Shown piece by piece: positions 33,910 through 42,578 of a DNA stretch of 64,000 nt; the stretch's first letter is position 1, and every line of letters starts with the position of its first letter. The position numbers were made by a program, and so were the translations under genes. Under the pieces are notes generated by a model. The model made no database searches, was not told where the DNA came from, and worked only from the letters and a program-made list of their open reading frames with translations. Origin of the DNA: Cohnella fermenti (GTDB lineage Bacteria > Bacillota > Bacilli > Paenibacillales > Paenibacillaceae); assembly GCF_004801405.1 (NCBI RefSeq), contig NZ_SSOB01000010.1, positions 124,001 through 188,000 on the forward strand, in the 5' to 3' direction.

Positions 33910-35157
33910 TTATTGTATTTGTGATTCGATGTGACGGCTTCTAAGGAAGAGCATACAAAATGCTAAAAAGAATAATAAACCATGAGTCATTAATAATGTC
34001 GATAAAAAGGCCGTATTTAAATAGTAGATATACACAAATACTATACCGAAATATTTAGGAGACATGTTAAGCATTTTTATTATTAAAAATATGCTACATA
34101 TTATCAATGAGAAAAATATACTTCCAGCGATACCAAACGAAATATATCCTTCGGTAAATACGCCTACATTGGCATTAAGCCCCTCAAGCCCCATTACTAC
34201 TTCCCCAACATACATCGATAGACTACGATCTAAATCACTTTTGACTAATCCTAACCCCAATGGAGAATGGGACAAATACGTATAATTATCTGTAAAATAG
34301 TTTATATAAATATTATTTAAATATGGTGGGACAAAAAACACTCTTCTCACGAACCCATCTAATAAGAAAATATTCCCGGATAGCCCCTCAATAAGAATTC
34401 CGAATAACGTTAAAAAACTTACGACCTTTAGAAAATTGATTGTCTTTCGATGGTAATCTCCTCTATAAAACAATAACAAGGCAAACAGTCCAATAAATAC
34501 ACTTTTAAGCGCCCCACAAAGGTAAACATAAACAATCATTAAAAAGAATATTGCGACTTTGATCCATTTCTTTCTTTCAATATTGTTAACAATTAATATG
34601 GGCAAAATTATTCTAACCAATGGTGCCGCTAAATACCCCGTTAATGTAGTACTAATATTCCTGAATGTTGCCCGAGTTTGATAGACATCTATTAATAACA
34701 AGTTTTTGAAATTAATGTAGCGGTAGTATTGAATAAAAAAGGGAACTATTAATATAAAACTTAGTGGCACCAACACCTTATCAATATTTAGTTGTTTCTG
34801 ACTGTTACTAAATGTTTTTTTTATCCTAGAAACAAAAACCAATAACAATAAAGTTATCGCAATCGTGACTACCTGAACAGCTCGTGCTCCTTCTGTGTAC
34901 TGATAATAGATCATTTCTCCCACAAACAAGTAAATAAACATTATGTTCCATACAACAAAAATAAATTTATCACTGATAAAAAAAATTAAAAACAACATTA
35001 GGAATATAATTAGTGATCCCAGAAATAATTTTGTTGCATTAAATGTATACGAAAAGCCCATATAACTAAACCTTTCAGAAATCACAAATACATATGCAAG
35101 ATTCAAACCAATGGCTGAAATAATTTGCCACATGAACACTCTACTAATAGTTTTCAT
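33910..35157 (-). CDS. O-antigen polymerase-like membrane protein, Wzy-like
   Basis: The 415-aa product has about 11-12 transmembrane helices with a large central extracytoplasmic loop (residues about 260-315, with DNYTYLSHSPLGLGL). This topology and position fit Wzy polymerases, which join repeat units outside the membrane; primary sequence is poorly conserved in the family. The gene is AT-rich like its neighbours. Confidence 0.75.
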   Translation of the reverse strand: MKTISRVFMWQIISAIGLNLAYVFVISERFSYMGFSYTFNATKLFLGSLIIFLMLFLIFFISDKFIFVVWNIMFIYLFVGEMIYYQYTEGARAVQVVTIAITLLLLVFVSRIKKTFSNSQKQLNIDKVLVPLSFILIVPFFIQYYRYINFKNLLLIDVYQTRATFRNISTTLTGYLAAPLVRIILPILIVNNIERKKWIKVAIFFLMIVYVYLCGALKSVFIGLFALLLFYRGDYHRKTINFLKVVSFLTLFGILIEGLSGNIFLLDGFVRRVFFVPPYLNNIYINYFTDNYTYLSHSPLGLGLVKSDLDRSLSMYVGEVVMGLEGLNANVGVFTEGYISFGIAGSIFFSLIICSIFLIIKMLNMSPKYFGIVFVYIYYLNTAFLSTLLMTHGLLFFLAFCMLFLRSRHIESQIQ

Positions 35158-35181
35158 AAACCACTTTCCTTTAATTATTTA

Positions 35182-36282
35182 TTACCCTTTTATCTCTTTG
35201 TAGATTTTTATATATTCATTTGATATGTCAGACCAGTTATACTTTTCAGAAAGATGTGAGCAATTCCTTGAAATTTCTTTATAATTTTCAATAACATCTA
35301 GTATTCTTATTGCTATTTCTTTAACGTTCTTACTTCTCACATGATAACCAACCATTCCCTCCTCGAACTGATTATCAAACCCCTGTCCCTTTGAGTAAAT
35401 AACCGGAAGCCCCTGGCTCATAGCTTCTACATAAGTAAGCCCAAATGTCTCTGTTAATGATGGCATTACATAAATATCCGCTTGGCGATACTCATGAATC
35501 AATTCCTTTTGATTCAAAAACGGAATATAATTCACAAAAGAGTATTTATTTATTTTTTTCATGACTTTCCCATCCAAAACTTTGCCCACAATAGTATACT
35601 TTGCATTTATTCCATACTCATTTTGTAGCAGTTGTATAGCTTTACAAACAGCCAATTGATTTTTTCTTTTAGTTATATATCCTACAGTTAGGATGCTTAA
35701 GCTATCTAAATTTATGTTCCTCTCCTTTGAATAACTATTATTTAAATAAAAATCGTTTATTCCATTAGGGATAATAACGCACTTCTCTCTAATCTGTTCT
35801 TGCACTTTTATTGGTATATAGTTTGAGAAGAGTTGGCTTTGATATGTAGATGATAAAAAAACTATCTTTTGTGCTCTCTCCAGTATTTTCAATCCTAATT
35901 CCCTTAAAGTATACCTATACTTAAAAAAAACATTTAGGTCAACATCACGAACAGCAACAATATAGGGAGTTCCCCAACGCTTATTAGCTTTATATGCAAT
36001 ATACCCATTTGAAAATAGTGTATGGGCATGTAGAATATCAAATGAATGGCTGCTGTACAGATCATAAAAGTCTTTAAGCACATGCTTTTCTTTCAAATAG
36101 AATAATATTCTAGTCCAATTCTTGTAGTTCAATCTTACATCAAGATACGGAGCCTCAATATCTGGTTTTCCTCTTTCAATTGCTCTAAAATAAAAAACCC
36201 TCAGATCAACTTTAGAAAGTTGCTTTTCCATTAGGTTCTCAAAGAACGGATCATAATTAGAACATATATGACATATCCTCAC
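35182..36282 (-). CDS. Glycosyltransferase family 4
   Basis: The 366-aa product is a GT-B fold transferase with FDILHAHTLFSNGYIAY near residue 90, a LTVGYITKRKN donor-domain strand near 200 and the GT4 motif YVMPSLTETFGLTYVEAMSQG near 275. The start is GTG at 36282, giving MRICHICSNYDPF and preceded by GGAGG at eight bases; an ORF start at 36306 lies in its ribosome-binding region. It probably adds one sugar of the repeat unit. Confidence 0.88.
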   Translation of the reverse strand: MRICHICSNYDPFFENLMEKQLSKVDLRVFYFRAIERGKPDIEAPYLDVRLNYKNWTRILFYLKEKHVLKDFYDLYSSHSFDILHAHTLFSNGYIAYKANKRWGTPYIVAVRDVDLNVFFKYRYTLRELGLKILERAQKIVFLSSTYQSQLFSNYIPIKVQEQIREKCVIIPNGINDFYLNNSYSKERNINLDSLSILTVGYITKRKNQLAVCKAIQLLQNEYGINAKYTIVGKVLDGKVMKKINKYSFVNYIPFLNQKELIHEYRQADIYVMPSLTETFGLTYVEAMSQGLPVIYSKGQGFDNQFEEGMVGYHVRSKNVKEIAIRILDVIENYKEISRNCSHLSEKYNWSDISNEYIKIYKEIKG

Positions 36283-36315
36283 TATTTCATCCTCCAAAAA
36301 ACTCACCTTGAATCA

Positions 36316-37458
36316 TTATGTTAATATTTCAAGCCATTCTTTAATTATGTATTTTTCATTAAATCCATGTTGATCAGATCGTTCAAGTGACCTCAAAGCC
36401 ATATTGAACAGGGCGATCCGATCACTATTTAAATAGATAAGCTTATCAGTTAGAAATTCCACTACACTCGTATCAATGAAATCCAAATATATAGTATTTT
36501 TCCTATCGTTCCACACTTGTTTATTAGGCATATTATCGTAATTGAAAAACCTATACTTGGGGCTTGTCAAAAATCCATTGTCATTATGTTGGACCATTTC
36601 AGGAATAGCATATAAATCGGTCGATATAATTACATTTCCTGATTTCATAGCTTCTAAAACTACAAGTGAAAAACTATCTTGCCTCGTTGGATTTAGTAAT
36701 ATACACGAATCATTATATAATTGACTTAATTCTTCTTTATTAAATCTAAAATCAAAAAGACTGATATTCTTGTTACTTTGTATATTTAACATTAACCCAG
36801 CAGAGACTGATTCCAACTTAGTAACAATTTGGAGCTTTATATTGTCTAACCCTATCTTTTTAAGTTTATCAAATGCCGCTAGAATTTCCCGACCTCCCTT
36901 TAAATTAAAGTTTGATGAAATATATAAGCATTTCACTCTTTCATCATTACATTTTTCCTTTATACTCCCCCTAGATGTTAAACTGTTTTTATTAACAAGA
37001 GGATAAATCTGCGTTATCTTTATTCTACTAGGAATATCATAATACTTACCCAGTGTTTCATAACATGCCTTTGAAAGGCAAACAATTGCTTTTAAATGAG
37101 GATCATTAAAATACTTTTTTAGTTTCAACGAACCCAATATAGTATTTGATCTGTCAATAGAATAGTGAACTAGGGCTACTGGATTTTCCAGATAAATCAC
37201 ATAATCAACATTTGAATTTAAGAATCGATTGTAACTAAAAGCAATATCACTGGAATTCGTATTAACTTTGATTCTTTGAATCACTCCCAATTGATCCGCT
37301 AATTTTGATTTAATTAATTTTGATAACATCATTTTTTTTCTTGAGTTGGTTTCATACATCTTTTTATTTTCATATATAAATTCTATCTCAGAATTTTCAC
37401 TATCAAACAACTCACTTAAAAACCCTCGCGTCTTAGTAGCTACATACACACTCTTCAC
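36316..37458 (-). CDS. Glycosyltransferase, GT4-like
   Basis: The 380-aa product has a GT-B layout: N-terminal acceptor domain (1-170), then CLYISSNFNLKGGREILAAF near 190 and CILLNPTRQDSFSLVVLEAMKSG near 265, the GT4 donor-site helix. The first 60 residues are divergent and basic. It lies between the other two transferases of the locus with short gaps; AT-rich. Confidence 0.82.
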   Translation of the reverse strand: MKSVYVATKTRGFLSELFDSENSEIEFIYENKKMYETNSRKKMMLSKLIKSKLADQLGVIQRIKVNTNSSDIAFSYNRFLNSNVDYVIYLENPVALVHYSIDRSNTILGSLKLKKYFNDPHLKAIVCLSKACYETLGKYYDIPSRIKITQIYPLVNKNSLTSRGSIKEKCNDERVKCLYISSNFNLKGGREILAAFDKLKKIGLDNIKLQIVTKLESVSAGLMLNIQSNKNISLFDFRFNKEELSQLYNDSCILLNPTRQDSFSLVVLEAMKSGNVIISTDLYAIPEMVQHNDNGFLTSPKYRFFNYDNMPNKQVWNDRKNTIYLDFIDTSVVEFLTDKLIYLNSDRIALFNMALRSLERSDQHGFNEKYIIKEWLEILT

Positions 37459-37487
37459 ATAGCACCAACTTTCTCTCAGTTCTTATT

Positions 37488-38255
37488 TTAATTTCGTTGT
37501 AAGTAGTATTTTTTTATGTTGTTAACAACATATAATGTATAATAAAACAAACATTTATGTAGCGGTAGTTTGATAATTGTTCTGTAATTAGTCCATTGCC
37601 TCTTTAGTGCTTTAAATTTATTATTAGATAATGAACCTTCTACCCTTCTATATTCAGCCAAAGATTCATTTAGACCGTATGCTAAATGACCTTTCTTTAA
37701 TATCATCAACCACGTCAAATTATCTTGTCCGCGTCTTACTAAAGGCATACGGAAGTCACCAATTATTTCTTTGTCCACTATCACTGTTAAACATCCAATA
37801 CACGTATTTTTCAATGCTTGATAATAGTTTATTTTAACTGGAACTTTAAATCGTTTCTCTTCTTTATTATATTCGTCGATAATATATTCATATGAAGTGA
37901 AAGTAAAACCAAAACCGTTTTTAAGCATATATGGAATTTGGATGTTAAGTTTATCATTTTTCCATTTGTCATCAGCATCAAGGAATGCAATAAACCTGCC
38001 CTTTGCATGTTCTAACGCAGTGTTTCGTGCGTAAGCCGCACCTTTATTCTCTTCCAAGTTTATTAATTTAATTCTAGAATCAATCATTTGATAAGCTTCT
38101 ATAGTTCTTTTAGTATTATCAGTAGAGTTGTCATTAACTATTATCAATTCCCAGTCTATATATGTTTGACCGATGACGCTTTCTATAGATTCTGAAATGT
38201 ATTTATCGGAATTATATACGGGCATGATTATAGAAACCAACCCCTCTTTTACCAC
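37488..38255 (-). CDS. Glycosyltransferase family 2
   Basis: The 255-aa product has a GT-A fold: LVSIIMPVYNSDKYISESI at the N-terminus, LIIVNDNSTDNT, NKGAAYARNTALEHAKG and the DxD-type FLDADD near residue 95. The start is GTG at 38255 with GGGAGGG six bases upstream; earlier in-frame codons lie before the ribosome binding site. It is the first transferase gene after the sugar transferase 38500-39090. Confidence 0.9.
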   Translation of the reverse strand: MVKEGLVSIIMPVYNSDKYISESIESVIGQTYIDWELIIVNDNSTDNTKRTIEAYQMIDSRIKLINLEENKGAAYARNTALEHAKGRFIAFLDADDKWKNDKLNIQIPYMLKNGFGFTFTSYEYIIDEYNKEEKRFKVPVKINYYQALKNTCIGCLTVIVDKEIIGDFRMPLVRRGQDNLTWLMILKKGHLAYGLNESLAEYRRVEGSLSNNKFKALKRQWTNYRTIIKLPLHKCLFYYTLYVVNNIKKYYLQRN

Positions 38256-38499
38256 CTTAAGCCCTCCCACAACCAATTATTATTGAAAACTACGCACTGA
38301 TACCATCTCAATAAGTGGTTTGAATTTCGAATGTGTAAGGTGCAGAAACCGACTAAGCGTTCCATCATACTCCTAGTGTTTCATTGGAGTTTTACGGAAG
38401 TAAGTAATTATTTAACACTCAAACACGTTCGGACATGTCCCATCTCCGCCCATGCATTATTAATGCATAACTTTGAGGCAATTATTAAATTGATACTCC

Positions 38500-39090
38500 T
38501 TAAGGATGCTCCCCTTCGACTACACCATCTCGCTTTATGACAGCCAATATCGTTAATTTAAAGCATTTAGAATCAGTTGAATAACTAATGTTTGTAACAT
38601 ATTCACCGTCCAACAAAGCTTTTTTTTCAATTGATAGCTCGTCCCGCCCATTAACCTGAGCCCACCCGGTCAATCCCGGCCTTATATCATTCGCCCCATA
38701 CTTATCACGTTCAGCAATTAAATCATATTGATTCCACAAAGCTGGGCGAGGCCCAACAATGCTCATTTCGCCTTTGAATATATTGATAAGCTGCGGAAGT
38801 TCATCGAGGCTGGACTTGCGCAGGAATCTTCCAACTTTAGTGATTAACGCATCCGGGTTCTGCAGAAGATGGGTTGGCATTTCTTTAGGTGCATCTGTAT
38901 ACATTGTTCTGAATTTAAGAATGAGAAACTCTTTTTTTTCTTTGCCGACCCTTCTCTGTTTAAACAGCACATTCCCTTTGCTATCCAGCTTAATAATTAG
39001 TGCAATTAGAAGAAGAATCGGCCATAACACTAGCAGGCCGATTCCCGAGAGGACAACGTCAGTTATTCGTTTCCAGAAGATATAGTTCAT
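38500..39090 (-). CDS. Priming undecaprenyl-phosphate sugar transferase
   Basis: The enzyme moves a sugar-1-phosphate onto undecaprenyl phosphate to start the repeat unit. The 196-aa product is the short form with a single N-terminal membrane hairpin (about 12-35) and the bacterial sugar transferase domain: FKQRRVGKEKKEFLILKFRTM, KSSLDELPQL, SIVGPRPAL and RPGLTGWAQVNGRDEL. It lies between capD-like 39115-40935 and the GT2 gene. Confidence 0.93.
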   Translation of the reverse strand: MNYIFWKRITDVVLSGIGLLVLWPILLLIALIIKLDSKGNVLFKQRRVGKEKKEFLILKFRTMYTDAPKEMPTHLLQNPDALITKVGRFLRKSSLDELPQLINIFKGEMSIVGPRPALWNQYDLIAERDKYGANDIRPGLTGWAQVNGRDELSIEKKALLDGEYVTNISYSTDSKCFKLTILAVIKRDGVVEGEHP

Positions 39091-39114
39091 GGCTACTCAC
39101 CTTATCCAGAGATT

Positions 39115-40935
39115 CTAAGACACAAACTCCAATATCGGAACAAAACTCTCAATCGCATCCTTGACCGCGCTGGAGTCTTCACCCAACACTCTCTCCAAGC
39201 GGGTGAACTCAAGATCGAGCTGGCGTTGGCTAATCTCGCTAGCCTTGCCGATAAAGATGCGCTCGTTCGGAGTCGGGAGGATTCCCTCTTCGTCCATGAG
39301 GAGCTCTTCGTACAGCTTCTCGCCTTCGCGCATACCGGTGAACTGAATGTCGATCTCGCTGTATGGTTCGAAGCCGGACAGGCGGATGAGATCCTCGGCC
39401 AGCTTGAGGATGCTGACCGGTTCTCCCATGTCGAGGAGGAACGTCTCGCCGCCCTTGGCATAGGACCCGGCCTGGATGACGAGCTGAACGGCCTCGGGGA
39501 TGGTCATGAAGTACCGAACCATCTCGGGGTGAGTGACGGTGACCGGCCCCCCGCTTGCGATCTGGCGCTTGAAGAGCGGAATGACGCTGCCCCGGCTGCC
39601 CAGAACATTGCCGAACCGGACGGCCGCGAACTTGGTTGCGCTCTGAATATTCAGATTCTGTATGTACATCTCGGCGATCCGCTTCGTCGCTCCCATGATG
39701 CTCGTCGGGTTGACGGCCTTGTCCGAGGAGATGAGCACGAATCTCTCCGTGCCGTACTTATCCGCGCAATCGGCGACATTCTGCGTGCCGAACACGTTGT
39801 TCTTGACGGCCTCCGACGGGTTCTTCTCCATGAGCGGAACGTGCTTGTGCGCGGCGGCATGGAAGACGACGTTCGGCCGATAATCGGAGAACACTTGCTC
39901 CATCCGGATACGGTCTTGAACGTCCGCAATAATCGGCTCGATCTCAAGACCCGGGAACCTCGTTCGCATCTCCATCTCAATCGTATAGATGCTGTTCTCC
40001 CCGTGTCCGAGAAGCAGCAGCTTGGAAGGGCGGAACGGAGCGATCTGCCGGCATAGCTCGGAACCGATCGATCCGCCGGCTCCCGTCACGAGAACTACCT
40101 TCTCCTGAACATATTCGGCAATGCCCACCAGATCCGTCTTCACCGGCTCGCGGCCCAGAAGATCCTCGACGTCCACCTCGCGGATGGAATTGAAGCTGAT
40201 CTTATCCTTGATCGTAGCGTCGATGCCGGGGATAATCTTGGGCTTCACCCCGACGGCAAGGCACAGGTTGATGATCTGGGAGATTGTTCGGCGCGGCGCC
40301 GACGGGATCGCGATGATGATCTCCTTGATGAAGTGCGACTCGACCATACGCAGCAGCTCCGAACGGCCCCCGAACACCTTCAGTCCATGCACCGTCAGAT
40401 TGCGCTTGGAGGGATCGTCGTCGAGGAAGCCGACCAGCTTGTAGCCGCTCATCGCCGGATTCATGAACTCCCGTGCAACGAGATCTCCGCAGTCTCCGGC
40501 TCCGAAGATCAGCGTCGGCAACCGTGTCTCTGCCTTCTTGACACCACGTCCGCCATACAATCTCCAGAGAACACGCACCCCTCCTAGCAGAAGAAGACCG
40601 GTCTCCAGCGTGCGCACAGCTACTGACAAAGGCACCCTCTCTTCCGAGAGCAACGAGGTAATCATATAAGCTAACGCCCAGCTAGCGACAACGGCCTCGC
40701 ACATTCTCACGAGATCCTTGATGCTGGCGTATTGCCACATTCGACGATACATCCCGAATAGGACCATGAATCCCATGCAGAGAACGGTAGAGATCAGGCT
40801 ATATTCGAGCATTTGGTCAATATATCGTCCCGGAATGCCGCTTGGGAATCGGAACCAATATGCCGTATACGTGCTGAACCAGACAATGATCAGATCCAGC
40901 ACGGACAGCAGCACCAAACTTCTCTTCAAGACCAT
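39115..40935 (-). CDS. CapD/WbpM-type nucleoside-diphosphate-sugar epimerase/dehydratase
   Basis: The 606-aa product has four N-terminal transmembrane helices (1-115), a CoA-binding-like Rossmann segment (140-260, IFGAGDCGDLVAREF) and a C-terminal SDR domain with VLVTGAGGSIGSELCRQ near 280 and the SSDKAVNPTSIMGATKR active site near 400. Members are 4,6-dehydratases or epimerases acting on UDP-GlcNAc, giving precursors for capsule or EPS. It lies directly after the BY-kinase. Confidence 0.92.
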   Translation of the reverse strand: MVLKRSLVLLSVLDLIIVWFSTYTAYWFRFPSGIPGRYIDQMLEYSLISTVLCMGFMVLFGMYRRMWQYASIKDLVRMCEAVVASWALAYMITSLLSEERVPLSVAVRTLETGLLLLGGVRVLWRLYGGRGVKKAETRLPTLIFGAGDCGDLVAREFMNPAMSGYKLVGFLDDDPSKRNLTVHGLKVFGGRSELLRMVESHFIKEIIIAIPSAPRRTISQIINLCLAVGVKPKIIPGIDATIKDKISFNSIREVDVEDLLGREPVKTDLVGIAEYVQEKVVLVTGAGGSIGSELCRQIAPFRPSKLLLLGHGENSIYTIEMEMRTRFPGLEIEPIIADVQDRIRMEQVFSDYRPNVVFHAAAHKHVPLMEKNPSEAVKNNVFGTQNVADCADKYGTERFVLISSDKAVNPTSIMGATKRIAEMYIQNLNIQSATKFAAVRFGNVLGSRGSVIPLFKRQIASGGPVTVTHPEMVRYFMTIPEAVQLVIQAGSYAKGGETFLLDMGEPVSILKLAEDLIRLSGFEPYSEIDIQFTGMREGEKLYEELLMDEEGILPTPNERIFIGKASEISQRQLDLEFTRLERVLGEDSSAVKDAIESFVPILEFVS

Positions 40936-40958
40936 GCCTCTACGCCTCCGCTTATTGC

Positions 40959-41663
40959 TTATGTGTTCGCTGTTCCATAATAGTAGTAATAATAGCCGTC
41001 GTTCTTCTTCCGCTTCACGTTGTTCAGAACGACTCCCAGCACCTTGGCGCCTACCTTGTCCAGCAAGGACTTCGACTTCAGCGCCACATCCTTCTTCACC
41101 TTGCCATAGTCCATGACGAGGATGACGCCGTCGCAGCGAGTGGCCAGCAATTGGGCATCCGTTACGGCGAGCACCGGCGGAGTGTCGATAAGAATAACAT
41201 CGAACTGCTCCTTCAGCTCCTCGAGCAGCTTCGACATCCTCTGGGAAGCGAGCATCTCGGACGGATTCGGCGGAATCGGCCCCGACGGAAGCAGAGCAAG
41301 ATTCGGAATGTGTGTCGCTTGAATCGCTTGCCCCAGGTCGGCTTGATTGGACAGCACCGACGACAGCCCGACCCGGTTGGTGACTTGGAACGTATAATGC
41401 TCGGTAGGCTTGCGAAGGTCGGCATCGATCAGAATAACTCTTCTCTCCGTCTGGGCGTAAGCGACAGCCAGATTGCCGATCGTCGTCGACTTCCCTTCCC
41501 CGGCCCCTGCCGAAGTAACCATCACCACCTGCATCTGACCGTCGATTGAAGAGAAGTCGATGTTCGTTCTAAGCGTCCGGTACGATTCCGAGACGTGAGA
41601 CTTCGGGTCGGCATCGGTGACAAGATAGCGCTTATTTGCTGGAGCGGACACGGGAGAGCTCAC
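40959..41663 (-). CDS. BY-type tyrosine kinase, CpsD/EpsB-like
   Basis: The 234-aa cytoplasmic kinase works with the Wzz-like modulator to control polymer length. It has Walker A AGAGEGKSTT near residue 53, Walker A' VILIDADLRKP and Walker B VILIDTPPV, and ends in a Tyr cluster (six consecutive tyrosines) for autophosphorylation. The annotated GTG at 41663 overlaps the Wzz-like gene by 32 bases; a GTG at 41651 with AGGTGAG upstream is equally good. The PHP phosphatase at 44858 is its likely antagonist. Confidence 0.92.
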   Translation of the reverse strand: MSSPVSAPANKRYLVTDADPKSHVSESYRTLRTNIDFSSIDGQMQVVMVTSAGAGEGKSTTIGNLAVAYAQTERRVILIDADLRKPTEHYTFQVTNRVGLSSVLSNQADLGQAIQATHIPNLALLPSGPIPPNPSEMLASQRMSKLLEELKEQFDVILIDTPPVLAVTDAQLLATRCDGVILVMDYGKVKKDVALKSKSLLDKVGAKVLGVVLNNVKRKKNDGYYYYYYGTANT

Positions 41664-42405
41664 CTACTTTCGGTACGTTGGCAGACGGCACGGCCTTATC
41701 GGCGGCGGCAGGAATCTCATCGACTTGGAGCTTGGCGATCGTCGCCAGCGTCGGCAGTCCCAAGATCGCCTCCACATCCTCTTCGGTCTTGATCGTATCG
41801 TCCAGATACTCGAGCAGGAAGGCAGCCCCGACCGCAATCATCAGCGAGACGACGAAGGCGATAATTACGTTAAGCGGAACGTTCGGCGCCACCGGTCCGG
41901 GGGAGATGTCCAGCTTCGCTTCATTCAGAATCGAGACATTCTCGACATTGAAGATCTCCGGAATCTCTTCCTTGAAGATAGCGGACACCGCGTTGACCAT
42001 CCGAGCAGCCGCTTCGTACGAGCCGTCGCGGACGATCAGCGTCATAACCTGCGTGTTGTTGACGGAGCTGACACTGATCTTCCCCTTCAACTGATCCGCC
42101 GTCACGCCGAACTCCGGATGCTGCTCGACAACCTTGTCCAGAATGGCCGGCGTCTTGATGATCTCCTTGTAGGTGTCAATCATCTTGATGTTCGTGTTCA
42201 CTTCATTCAGATCAAGGCCCTGCGACGAGACGGCAGACGAAGAACGATTCACGATAATCTTCGTCGAAGCCTCGTAGACAGGGCTCTTGACAAACTTGCT
42301 GTACGCCCCCGCGGCGATCGTGACGATCAGCACGAAGCTGACAATCCACCAGATCCTCTTGCGAACGATGAGGAAGTAGTCGCGGAGATCGAGTTCATTG
42401 GACAC
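41632..42405 (-). CDS. Wzz-like chain-length modulator, YveK/CapA type
   Basis: The 257-aa product has two transmembrane helices (about 15-37 and 165-190) flanking an extracellular coiled part, with the Wzz N-terminal pattern LDLRDYFLIVRKRIWWIV and the proline-rich segment GPVAPNVPLN before the second helix. Its cytoplasmic tail would activate the adjacent kinase. The start is GTG at 42405, eight bases after GGAGGG. It heads the exopolysaccharide operon on this side. Confidence 0.9.
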   Translation of the reverse strand: MSNELDLRDYFLIVRKRIWWIVSFVLIVTIAAGAYSKFVKSPVYEASTKIIVNRSSSAVSSQGLDLNEVNTNIKMIDTYKEIIKTPAILDKVVEQHPEFGVTADQLKGKISVSSVNNTQVMTLIVRDGSYEAAARMVNAVSAIFKEEIPEIFNVENVSILNEAKLDISPGPVAPNVPLNVIIAFVVSLMIAVGAAFLLEYLDDTIKTEEDVEAILGLPTLATIAKLQVDEIPAAADKAVPSANVPKVGELSRVRSSK

Positions 42406-42524
42406 GTCATATTCCCTCCAAGCCATTACCAATCGGTGTAGTCGGCGCCATTCCCAGGCAAGCTGTCATATGACAGTTGTCACGTGACATTCCAACATTT
42501 ATTACCAAAACAAGGGACGAGGTA

Positions 42525-42556
42525 GAAAATCCCCCACCCAGCAAAGAGTGGAGGAT
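42525..42556 (-). terminator. Intrinsic terminator after the SLH-domain gene
   Basis: A 9-bp stem (42548-42556 with 42529-42537, one G-U pair), then TTTCT on the minus strand. It separates the SLH gene from the Wzz-like operon. Confidence 0.75.
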
Positions 42557-42578
42557 ACTTCTTGATCGGCCGACTATC

